Source of the DNA: Candidatus Aenigmatarchaeota archaeon
Lineage (GTDB): Archaea; Aenigmatarchaeota; Aenigmatarchaeia; CG10238-14
Direction of reading: 5' to 3'
DNA: 21,052 nt
Assembly: GCA_017610225.1 (NCBI GenBank)
Contig: JAFCCM010000059.1
Location: 1-21,052 of the forward strand
Part shown: positions 13,599 through 21,052 of the stretch, in pieces
Layout of the letters: the number at the start of each line of letters is the position of its first letter
How positions within the stretch are numbered: position 1 is the stretch's first letter
Made by a program: the position numbers and the translations under genes
The notes under the pieces: generated by a model
The model's input: the letters and a program-made list of their open reading frames with translations, nothing else
Databases searched by the model: none
Told to the model about the DNA's origin: nothing

Positions 13599-16042
13599 TA
13601 TCAAGTCAAATTAATATTTCAAAAGATACAACAAGGGAACATATAACAAAATATATAAAAACATATCTTGAACTTGAAAATATCGATTTAACAAAATCAT
13701 CGTTTTTAAGTTTTATAATTGATATTATCAGTACATTAACTTCAAATTTAATGTTTTATCAGACATCTGTATATAATGAATTTTTTTTAACAAAATCAAA
13801 ACTTCCAGAATCAGTATTTAATCTTTCAGCTTTTTTAGGTTATAATACTCAAGAAGCAATTTATTCTTCAGTAAATGTTTTAATTAACATTCCTTTTGGT
13901 TTTACTGACCCAACATCAGTTTTTACAATACCAAAAGGATTTAAATTTACTACAAGTGACAATATTGAATTTATAACTTATTATATTACAACTATTACAA
14001 TTACTGATAATAATTCAGCTGAAATTATTTTAACTGAAGGAACAAAAAAATATCATATATTAGCAGATACAGAATCTTCTAGTACTAGTTTTAGTTTTGT
14101 TCTTCCGCTTAAACAATATAAAGAAGTTATTCAAGAATTTCAAATTGATTCAGATCTTGAAACATATCAATTTGTTAATAAAGATATACCAATCAATGGA
14201 AAAGTTTCAAAGATGATGATTGAATTTAAAGAACCTGATGAAACATCTTGGACAGAATGGACAGAATATTCAAGTTTATATCTTTTAAATAAAACTTCAA
14301 AAGGTTATGTTTCAAGAAGAACTGATTCTGGTAGAAAATTATATTTTGGAAATGGAATAATTGGTGTTCAACCAAGTCCTGGTTCTACATTAAAAGTGAC
14401 AACAAATGTAACACAAGGAGCCGATGGAAATATTATTGCTGGATCTATTAAAAAAGGTGAAAGAATATATGTTTCATCAGCTGGAATTAATCAAATTGTT
14501 AATTATACAGTTACAAATCCTTCTCCGGCTATAAATGGAAAAGATGAAGAATCTATAGAAGATATTCGAAAAAATTCAATATTATCAATTACTTCTTTAA
14601 ACAGATTAGTAACTCAAAATGATTATAAAAATTTAAATGTTATTATACCATCTTCACCATTATCTTCAGATTCTTTAACTGTTTTAAAAAGATCTGATAT
14701 TAAAGTTAATGATATTCAAGTTTATACAACTCTTCAGTTTGGTGCTGATTTAGTTCCAACAAGAAATATAAAATTAACAATTCCTTTATCAACAACTTAT
14801 ATTTCAAGAGGAACTGAAATTATAATTAATGATATTTCTTTTTATACTCTTTTTGATATGTCAATAGATTTATTAAATTCTGTTGCAAATTATAATTATA
14901 TTATGTATCAAATAGAAATAGTTCCTTCTTTAATTACTAGTTATTCATCTTCTTATAATATTTATACAGATAATCTTATTATTAGCAAAGATGAAAATAA
15001 AGCAATTTTTAAACTTCATTATCAATCAAAATTATCAGATTGTGCTCAATGTTCATGTAAAATACAAATATTAAGTACTAGTATTACATATAATATGATA
15101 AATGATTCGACTTCTAATTTTATATATGAATTTGATCCATATACATTAGTTCCTTCAGGAGAAGAAACTTATTATTTTACAATTTCTGATCCGAATGGTA
15201 ATCAAGTTGGAAAATATTCAATATCAGCTACATTTAGAAAAGAACTTTATGATTTTATGTTATCGAATACATTTTCTGATTCTACTAGTACAACAATATA
15301 TGATATCCCAGTTATTCAAAAATCTTATTATGATGGAATAATACAAAGCGATTTTGAGAAACAAGTTCTTCAATCTATGATGAACTCCTTAAGTTTTTCT
15401 GATTATAAAATGTTAACAGATTTTACAAATGTTAAATTTGCAAACACAACTGGATTTTGTCAAAATATGATATATAATCCAACTAATCGACAATCTGTTT
15501 TAGATATAGTTACAGAAAAACCATTAACTCCTTCAGTTGGAGATCGATATATTTTAACTGAAGAAACGACATATGAGAATAATATTTGTGAATGTACTGA
15601 TTCAACAAATATTACTTGGATATATACAGTTCCGGTTACTGATGATATTTTATATGTAGAAAATCAATCTAAAAAATATATGTTTTCAACTTCAGAGTGG
15701 GTATCTATACCAATATATAATATTCCTTTAAAATTAAAAATAGAAATTTTTAAAGATGTATCATATCCTAGTTCATCCAGAGAATTATCTGACTTAATAA
15801 GAACTACTTTAGTTGATACTTTTAAAGATAGATTTGGACAAAATATTCATTTATATAGATCTGAAATTATAGATGTTATTCAATCTATTGAAGGTATAGA
15901 TCATTGTCAATTATTAAAACCAGAAACAAATATTTTTTTTAATTTTGAATTAACTGATTTAACAGAAGATGAATTACTTGAATATACTCCAGAATATATT
16001 TATTTTGAAAAAACAGATATTGAAATTAGGATACATATATAA
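13586..16042 (+). CDS. Baseplate wedge gp6-like protein
   Basis: 818 aa, longer than T4 gp6 (660). The first 100 residues (YLELENIDLTKSSFLSFIID, then MFYQTSVYNEFFL and LSAFLGYNT) match the helical start of gp6-like wedge proteins. Next come beta domains with the family-typical FTIPKGFKFTTSDNIEF and RKLYFGNGIIGVQPSPGSTL, then EESIEDIRKNSILSITSLNR and LVTQNDYKN, all seen in gp6/baseplate-J proteins. The C-terminal part has LKIEIFKDVSYPSSSRELSD and IIDVIQSIEGIDHC, again gp6-like. It forms the dimeric wedge ring that links wedges around the hub. Start at 13586 with GGAG at 13577-13580, inside endonuclease copy 2. The stop overlaps the next start (TAATG). A Cys-rich central insert (DCAQCSCK) is unusual. 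Confidence 0.75.
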   Translation: MSNLISSQINISKDTTREHITKYIKTYLELENIDLTKSSFLSFIIDIISTLTSNLMFYQTSVYNEFFLTKSKLPESVFNLSAFLGYNTQEAIYSSVNVLINIPFGFTDPTSVFTIPKGFKFTTSDNIEFITYYITTITITDNNSAEIILTEGTKKYHILADTESSSTSFSFVLPLKQYKEVIQEFQIDSDLETYQFVNKDIPINGKVSKMMIEFKEPDETSWTEWTEYSSLYLLNKTSKGYVSRRTDSGRKLYFGNGIIGVQPSPGSTLKVTTNVTQGADGNIIAGSIKKGERIYVSSAGINQIVNYTVTNPSPAINGKDEESIEDIRKNSILSITSLNRLVTQNDYKNLNVIIPSSPLSSDSLTVLKRSDIKVNDIQVYTTLQFGADLVPTRNIKLTIPLSTTYISRGTEIIINDISFYTLFDMSIDLLNSVANYNYIMYQIEIVPSLITSYSSSYNIYTDNLIISKDENKAIFKLHYQSKLSDCAQCSCKIQILSTSITYNMINDSTSNFIYEFDPYTLVPSGEETYYFTISDPNGNQVGKYSISATFRKELYDFMLSNTFSDSTSTTIYDIPVIQKSYYDGIIQSDFEKQVLQSMMNSLSFSDYKMLTDFTNVKFANTTGFCQNMIYNPTNRQSVLDIVTEKPLTPSVGDRYILTEETTYENNICECTDSTNITWIYTVPVTDDILYVENQSKKYMFSTSEWVSIPIYNIPLKLKIEIFKDVSYPSSSRELSDLIRTTLVDTFKDRFGQNIHLYRSEIIDVIQSIEGIDHCQLLKPETNIFFNFELTDLTEDELLEYTPEYIYFEKTDIEIRIHI

Positions 16043-17154
16043 TGAAAATTTTACTTAAAAAAATAAAAGTTGATAAAGGAAGATTAAAATCTTTTTTAGT
16101 TAAAGTTATAGCTAAAAGTATTTCTGATTTAACTGAGCCATGTTATTGTCCTAATTTTAAAAAACATTATTATGACATATTAAAATTAACTCATTTAAAT
16201 GTTAAAGATATTAGAGAATTTAATAAGAGAAGATGGAAAGGAAGAAAAGAAGAAAAATTTGATCTTTTTCAAGATAGTATTGCTGATTTTTATATTTTTT
16301 TAATGTATTATTTTTTAAATAAAAATGAACAAATAATATTTAGATACTTAATGATTTTTTATATGATTAGACGATATATATCTTTATTTCGAAAAAAATT
16401 TAAATATTGTAATAAAGAAGTTTTTAAATATGCTCTTGAAAATTTAAATAAAACTCATTTGTTTTCTCGTGAAAAAACTATAAGTAATGCATTAATACAT
16501 TTATCTAATGAAATGATAAAAAAATATTCAAATGAAATTAAAGAAGATAATATAGATAAAATTTCTAAATTTATACAAGAGAGTAAAGGTAGGATTTCTC
16601 AAAGTATGAAAAGTTTTGCTTCAGTTTATTATAAAGCTTCTGAAGAAGGTCTTGGTTTAAAAACTATTGAAGAACCCGAAGATGAAGAAACTCCATATTA
16701 TATTCCTACAGAAAAAAGTACAAAAGCAATAGATATTGTGGTTAAAAAAATTACAATTTATAAATTTGTTGATATTAAAGCTCAAGAAAACGCGAGAAAA
16801 CTTACAAAAATAAATAGTTCTTTAGCAACTTTAATTACAAACAATATAAATAATGTAAAAAATATAGACAAAATTAGAACTATTATTTCTTTGTTTGTTA
16901 GAGATATTCAAAATATAGATTCATTATGCGGAAAAGATTTTTATAAATATGTTAGAAAATTAATGTCTATTAAAAGAACAAGAGCTCAAATTTATTTTAA
17001 ACAACAAATAAATTTATTAATAATTAAAACTGTTGAAGAAATTGGTTATACAGAAAGATATAATAAATTAACTTCCCAAACAAAATTTTTAGTTAATCTA
17101 TTTTTAGCTTATTATCTAACTTTAATTTTCCGAAATACAATTTGTTTTAAATAA
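16042..17154 (+). CDS. Lys-rich hypothetical protein downstream of gp6-like gene, 370 aa
   Basis: Begins in a TAATG overlap with the gp6-like gene, so it is co-translated. The product is largely helical and basic, with a Cys-pair start (EPCYCPNFKKHYYD), a block FNKRRWKGRKEEKFDLFQDS, and several hydrophobic/aromatic helices (FYIFLMYYFL, IIFRYLMIFYMIRRYISLF) that could be membrane-associated or buried. An acidic linker (EEPEDEETPYYIP) divides it from a second helical half. I do not recognise the family. Its place suggests a baseplate component or an assembly factor; the T4 position after gp6 (gp7) is not matched by size or sequence. Confidence 0.6.
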   Translation: MKILLKKIKVDKGRLKSFLVKVIAKSISDLTEPCYCPNFKKHYYDILKLTHLNVKDIREFNKRRWKGRKEEKFDLFQDSIADFYIFLMYYFLNKNEQIIFRYLMIFYMIRRYISLFRKKFKYCNKEVFKYALENLNKTHLFSREKTISNALIHLSNEMIKKYSNEIKEDNIDKISKFIQESKGRISQSMKSFASVYYKASEEGLGLKTIEEPEDEETPYYIPTEKSTKAIDIVVKKITIYKFVDIKAQENARKLTKINSSLATLITNNINNVKNIDKIRTIISLFVRDIQNIDSLCGKDFYKYVRKLMSIKRTRAQIYFKQQINLLIIKTVEEIGYTERYNKLTSQTKFLVNLFLAYYLTLIFRNTICFK

Positions 17155-17228
17155 TTTATGAAGAAGAAGTTTATAAACTTTTGAAGAACAAAAAATAAAA
17201 ATAATTTTTGTGAAAAGGGAAATAAAAA
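17155..17228. promoter_or_regulatory. Intergenic gap with 14-bp palindrome
   Basis: AAGTTTATAAACTT at 17167-17180 is a perfect palindrome in the only clear gap upstream of endonuclease copy 3. It could be an operator or a promoter-associated element for the inserted gene; nothing else supports this, and short AT palindromes arise easily in such DNA. Confidence 0.25.
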
Positions 17229-18845
17229 ATGATATGTGCAATTTGTGGAAGAGAATTAAAAAATATAAAAGGGTTAGCAAGTCATTTAAAATTTAAACAT
17301 AAAGGAATATCTAAAAAAGAATACTATACAAAATATTTAATGAAAGGGAAAATTAATAATATTTGTAAAATGTATGGTAAGATAGATTCTTGTCAAAAAT
17401 ATACTAAATTTATTTCTATTACTCGTGGGTTTCATAAGTACTGTTCATCCAGGTGTTCTACTTTTGATCCAGATATTCAAAAGAAAAAAAGTAAAACTTG
17501 TTTAGAAATTTATGATAAAGAACATGCAATGCAATCTGAAGAAGTTCAAGAAAAACATAAACAAACATGTTTAAAAAATCATGGAGTTGAAAATGTATCT
17601 TCACTTGATTGGGTTAAAGAAAAGAAAAAAGAAACATGTTTAAAGAATTTTGGAGTTGAACATCCAATACTGTCCGAAGAAGTTCAAGAAAAATATAAAC
17701 AAACATGTTTTAAAAATTTTGGTGTTGAATATCCAATGCAATCTGAAGAAGTTCAAGAGAAGTCAAAAGAAAAGAAAAAAATTAAATTTTTTAAGAAAAT
17801 TTTAAAATACTTAGAATATTTAAATTTAGAATTTCTAGATAAAGAATTTATTAATGAAGGATATTTATATAACTGGAAATGTTTAAAATGTGGTCATGAA
17901 TTTAAACAAATATGGAATTATATTCAACAAGGTTATTTATGCCCAAAATGTTTCCCAAGAAATAATGGAACTTCAATTGGAGAAAAAGAAATTCATAATT
18001 TTATTTGTGATTTAATAAAAAAAGATAAAATTGAATTTAATTGTCAAAATGTTATAAAAAATCCAAATACAAATCATTTTCTTGAATTAGATATTTATAT
18101 TCCAGAAAAGAAAATTGCTATTGAGTATAATGGATTATATTGGCATTCTGAATTAGTGTTATCTCGTTTTGATTATCACCTTCAAAAAACTAATTTATGT
18201 GAAGAACAAGGAATTCAATTAATTCACATATTTGAAGATGAATGGATTTTCAAAAAAGAAATCGTTAAGTCAAGACTTAAACAAATTTTAAAAATTAATG
18301 ATTCAGAAAGAATTCATGCAAGAAAATGTATAATTAAAGAAATAGAACCTAAAATTAAAAATGAATTTTTAGAAATGTATCACATACAAGGAAAAGATGC
18401 ATCTAAAATTAAACTCGGTGCTTTCTACAATGAAGAATTAGTTTCAGTTATGACTTTCGGAAAAGGAAACATAAGTAAAGGAAGTAAATCTAAAGAAGGA
18501 GTTTGGGAATTGAACAGATTTTGTTCTAATTCCAATTATCATATTCCAGGAATTGCTGGAAAGTTATTAAGTTATTTTAAGAAGAATTATGAATGGAAAG
18601 AAATCTTTTCATATGCTGATAGAAGATGGTCAACAGGAAATTTATATCATAATTTAAGTTTTAATCTTGAATATATTACTAAGCCTAATTATTGGTATAT
18701 TAAGAATTCATTAAGAATACATCGATTTAATTTAAGAAAAACCAAAGATGAACCTAAAGATATATCAGAATGGGTGTTAAGACAAAAAGAAGGTTATACA
18801 AGAATTTGGGATTGTGGAAGTTTAAAATTTACAATTAAAAATTGA
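17229..18845 (+). CDS. Freestanding Vsr/EDxHD-like homing endonuclease, copy 3
   Basis: 538 aa, the shortest copy because its repeat array has only about four units (KNFGVEHPILSEEVQEK style). The C2H2-type finger has C3, C6, H19, H24. The zinc ribbon is CLKCGHEF...CPKC, and the nuclease core is LELDIYIP (285-292), IEYNGLYWHSE (E299) and IHIFEDEW. The C-terminal domain is complete and very close to copies 1 and 2 (KNYEWKEIFSYADRRW, LRKTKDEPKD, RIWDCGSLKF). It follows a 74-nt AT-rich gap with its own AAAAGGGA ribosome binding site. Its TGA stop overlaps the GAGGAG of the next structural gene. No frame damage is seen, so it may be active. Confidence 0.8.
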   Translation: MICAICGRELKNIKGLASHLKFKHKGISKKEYYTKYLMKGKINNICKMYGKIDSCQKYTKFISITRGFHKYCSSRCSTFDPDIQKKKSKTCLEIYDKEHAMQSEEVQEKHKQTCLKNHGVENVSSLDWVKEKKKETCLKNFGVEHPILSEEVQEKYKQTCFKNFGVEYPMQSEEVQEKSKEKKKIKFFKKILKYLEYLNLEFLDKEFINEGYLYNWKCLKCGHEFKQIWNYIQQGYLCPKCFPRNNGTSIGEKEIHNFICDLIKKDKIEFNCQNVIKNPNTNHFLELDIYIPEKKIAIEYNGLYWHSELVLSRFDYHLQKTNLCEEQGIQLIHIFEDEWIFKKEIVKSRLKQILKINDSERIHARKCIIKEIEPKIKNEFLEMYHIQGKDASKIKLGAFYNEELVSVMTFGKGNISKGSKSKEGVWELNRFCSNSNYHIPGIAGKLLSYFKKNYEWKEIFSYADRRWSTGNLYHNLSFNLEYITKPNYWYIKNSLRIHRFNLRKTKDEPKDISEWVLRQKEGYTRIWDCGSLKFTIKN

Positions 18846-18855
18846 GGAGATTTAT

Positions 18856-20070
18856 ATGACAATTTCATTAAAACCAGATGAAGGAATTTTTGGATTACCT
18901 CCTCTTAATGAACTTTATGTTTCAAAACATGTTGTTCTAGAATCAATGCCTATTGCAGAAATTATTCCATGTAAACCAAATTTTTCAAGCGGCATGACTT
19001 TATTTAATGTAATACCAGATACTGATACATATGATGATATTTTAAAAAATTTAGGATATAAAGTTGATCACCCAATAAAGGTGGCCTTTTTAGCCGATAA
19101 TTTCCCAACTGATAGTTTTTCAAATGACTATGGAGAAACTTTCTTACAAAAATTCACAGACGTTGGTAGTCAAGCTATGGGTCAATTAGCTCAAATGACC
19201 GGATCACAAGATGCGATAGGAGGAATCACTAAATTAGGAAAAGGTTTTGCAGAAATGGGAAAAGAAGTAGGTGGAACTATGGGTTCTTTAATGTCCGGTG
19301 GTGGAGGGATGGTAACTGGTGCAGGCGCAAGTATGGCCAAACTTCGAGATGCAATGAAAGACTCGACAAGTGGAATTGGTAAAATGATGGGTGGAGGAGC
19401 TGACATTGTTTCAAAAATGATGGCTGGACAAAGAGTCGACTTTCCGAATGTATGGAGAAATAGTGGATTTTCTCCATCATATACTATGACAATTCGTTTA
19501 TTTAATCCATATCCTGGAGATCCAGATTCTACAGTACATCATATTATTGGGCCTTTAGCAGTTTTACTATCTTTATCAGTTCCAAGAACTACTGATGGTC
19601 ATACATATAGTTGGCCTTTTTTACATAAAATAAAATGTCCTGGAATTTTTGTTTTAGACCCAGCAGCCATTACAAATATAACAGTTATTAAAGGTGGAGA
19701 TCAACAACAAATTGCATGGAATCAAAAACTTGGCCTTGTTGATGTAAGAATTGATTTTACAAGTCTTTATAATAGTATGGTAACTGAAGAAGGTGATGCC
19801 AGTGTTACTAATAGACCAACTCTTAATAATTATCTTGCTACTTTAGAAGAAGGAAAAGAAATTAAAAATCATTATGAAAACTCATATGCTATGAGTGGAT
19901 TACCAAAAGATACATCTGAACAAAAAGAAACACCAAGTGGTATTAATATAAAAAGTTCAACATCTATTGCTCAAACTTCACATGGTATTTCTCCAAGGGT
20001 TCCAATAGAGGATATGGATATTTCATCTGAGTTAATTGACAAAACACAAAGTGGAATATATGAAACATAA
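18856..20070 (+). CDS. Virion structural protein with Gly/Met-rich middle, 404 aa
   Basis: Start at 18856 with GAGGAG. The N-terminal domain (residues 1-110) contains FLADNFPTDSFSNDYGETFL. A Gly/Met/Ala-rich middle of about 70 residues (MGSLMSGGGGMVTGAGAS, GKMMGGGADIVSKMM) is probably a flexible or tube-inserted helix. A conserved-looking beta domain follows (TMTIRLFNPYPGDPDS, HHIIGPLAVLLSLSVPR, YSWPFLHKIKCPGIF, ITNITVIKGGDQQQIAWNQK, VDVRIDFTSLYNSM). The C-terminus is Ser/Thr-rich and disordered. This pattern fits a phage tail or baseplate (tube-initiator-like, gp48/gp54-type) protein, which is inference from composition and location. It ends two bases before the stop of the opposing gene. 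Confidence 0.6.
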   Translation: MTISLKPDEGIFGLPPLNELYVSKHVVLESMPIAEIIPCKPNFSSGMTLFNVIPDTDTYDDILKNLGYKVDHPIKVAFLADNFPTDSFSNDYGETFLQKFTDVGSQAMGQLAQMTGSQDAIGGITKLGKGFAEMGKEVGGTMGSLMSGGGGMVTGAGASMAKLRDAMKDSTSGIGKMMGGGADIVSKMMAGQRVDFPNVWRNSGFSPSYTMTIRLFNPYPGDPDSTVHHIIGPLAVLLSLSVPRTTDGHTYSWPFLHKIKCPGIFVLDPAAITNITVIKGGDQQQIAWNQKLGLVDVRIDFTSLYNSMVTEEGDASVTNRPTLNNYLATLEEGKEIKNHYENSYAMSGLPKDTSEQKETPSGINIKSSTSIAQTSHGISPRVPIEDMDISSELIDKTQSGIYET

Positions 20071-20072
20071 TT

Positions 20073-21052
20073 TTAAGAAACATCACAATTTAATACATTT
20101 TGTGCAGCTCTTTGAGCCGATGAAAAATTCCCACCTGGAACATTTCCATTTCCACCACCCGTAGAAGTTGAATTTGCTAATTGTGTTGTAGCATTACTTA
20201 ACATATTTGTTGTATTAATTATAGCATTATTCATTCCTCCCATATCTCTTTTTAATTCGTTTGTCATTTTTCCAGTTGATTTTGAAAATTCATTAGCAGT
20301 ATATTTTCCTTCTGATAATCGATCAGAAGCTTGTTGTTTTGATATAGCTTTTTTATCCAGAATAATTTTTGAAATATTTTCAATTACTTCTGGTTTTAAT
20401 GGAACTATTGCTTCAGCTGGATTTACATTTATTAATCCTTCACTTAAAGTAATACCTCCTTTATGAGCAGTTTTAATTCCTTTTTGTCTTAAAGCTTTTT
20501 CAAATATTGTTTTTCTTATTCGGTCTCTATCTGTTACAGATTTCCCATATTTTTTAGATTGGAGTCTTTCATTGAGTCTGCTAATTTGGCCTTGTAAGTA
20601 TTTAGATTTTTGTTCTAAAGTAGCTGGTTTTCCCCCAACTAATAAACTATTATCACTTTTTAAAACCCATTTACGACCATCATATTGTGCTTTATCAAGA
20701 ACTGTCGTTGCTGATATTTTTTTAGCTACAGATTCTTTTACTTCATCTGAAATAGTTTCAACTTTACTTGGAATAGTACTTATCTTTTCTGCTTGTTTTG
20801 ACTTTTTAAAGAATCTTCCTATGATAGGAATTTTTTCTAATTTACTACGATAGAAATCCCAAGCAATACTTATAGCTTTTTTGATCATTCTAAAAGGCCA
20901 TAGAATAAAATTAAGAACTGCTTTTGCCATTTTTTTAATTTTTCCGCCAACAAAATCTAAGGTTTTAGCTATATTCTGTCCTCCAATAAATCCTAATATC
21001 CCTCCCGTGATAGCTCCGATAGCCCCACCTAATGGCCCACCAAAAGCAAAAC
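20073..21052 (-). CDS. C-terminal part of a tape-measure-like tail protein (5' end off window)
   Basis: The frame has no stop from 20073 to the window end, so the ATG at 20930 is internal and the true start lies beyond 21052. The visible part begins with a Gly-rich hydrophobic segment (FGGPLGGAIGAITGGILGFI) and a second hydrophobic helix (VLNFILWPFRMIKKAIS). A long coiled-coil-like basic stretch follows (KYLQGQISRLNERLQSKK). Then comes HKGGITLSEGLINVNPAEA followed by IVPL, a motif typical of the C-terminus of tail tape-measure proteins. The end is Ser/Asn/Gly-rich. Reading opposite to the other tail genes is unusual. Convergent stops are separated by two bases and no hairpin is seen between them. 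Confidence 0.65.
   Translation of the reverse strand, partial: FAFGGPLGGAIGAITGGILGFIGGQNIAKTLDFVGGKIKKMAKAVLNFILWPFRMIKKAISIAWDFYRSKLEKIPIIGRFFKKSKQAEKISTIPSKVETISDEVKESVAKKISATTVLDKAQYDGRKWVLKSDNSLLVGGKPATLEQKSKYLQGQISRLNERLQSKKYGKSVTDRDRIRKTIFEKALRQKGIKTAHKGGITLSEGLINVNPAEAIVPLKPEVIENISKIILDKKAISKQQASDRLSEGKYTANEFSKSTGKMTNELKRDMGGMNNAIINTTNMLSNATTQLANSTSTGGGNGNVPGGNFSSAQRAAQNVLNCDVS

Noticed and set aside
6291..18845. UGA recoded as a sense codon throughout the genome
   Set aside because: UGA ends other genes cleanly here (11743, 18845 and the small gene at 329), with no coding-like continuation, so standard code 11 fits; only the UGA at 6522-6524 is suspicious.
20073..20930. Complete 285-aa gene starting at 20930
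   Set aside because: The frame stays open beyond this ATG to the window edge with protein-like sequence, and no ribosome binding site precedes it.
1..21052. Insertion sequences or an integrase/attachment site
   Set aside because: No transposase or integrase motifs and no terminal inverted repeats with target duplications were seen; the mobile content is introns and homing-type endonucleases.

Overview
The window is a piece of a very AT-rich tailed-phage genome, most likely a large T4-like myovirus. It has a contractile-tail gene set on the plus strand (tail-tube-like, gp26-like, gp25-like and gp6-like proteins). Shine-Dalgarno sites are strong, genes are tightly packed with many start/stop overlaps, and there are tRNA-maintenance genes and many endonuclease genes. 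The host cannot be told from the sequence.

Layout. Positions 1-3892 are a minus-strand operon read leftwards. In transcription order it holds a 3-fold repeat protein, a CCA-adding tRNA nucleotidyltransferase whose 3' end overlaps a short tRNA-like gene without an encoded CCA, a 108-aa unknown, a tiny zinc-ribbon protein, an RlaP-like nucleotidyltransferase, two small unknowns, and a Cys-rich protein cut by the window edge. Positions 3893-4054 are a divergent promoter region. From 4055 to 20070 everything reads rightwards: a HAD phosphatase, a broken HNH endonuclease, then the tail/baseplate block. At 20073-21052 a convergent minus-strand gene, open to the window end, looks like the C-terminus of a tape-measure-type protein.

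The tail block is heavily colonised by selfish DNA. The tail-tube-like gene (4921-6217) is split by two near-identical group I introns separated by a 25-nt exon. Each intron carries its own internal guide that pairs with its own two exon edges, and the three exons join into one 239-codon frame. Three large paralogous endonucleases (6668-8533, 11754-13598, 17229-18845) each sit just before a structural gene, ending at or inside that gene's ribosome binding site. Each has an N-terminal C2H2 finger, a variable array of KYGV-type repeats, a zinc ribbon, a Vsr/EDxHD-like nuclease core and a conserved C-terminal domain. The repeat arrays are expanding by recent DNA duplications.

Other points of note are an in-frame UGA (6522-6524) followed by 40 coding-like codons, and two adjacent proteins that share an exact six-cysteine spacing (CX3C-X11-CX3C-X18-CX8C) found in no family I recognise.
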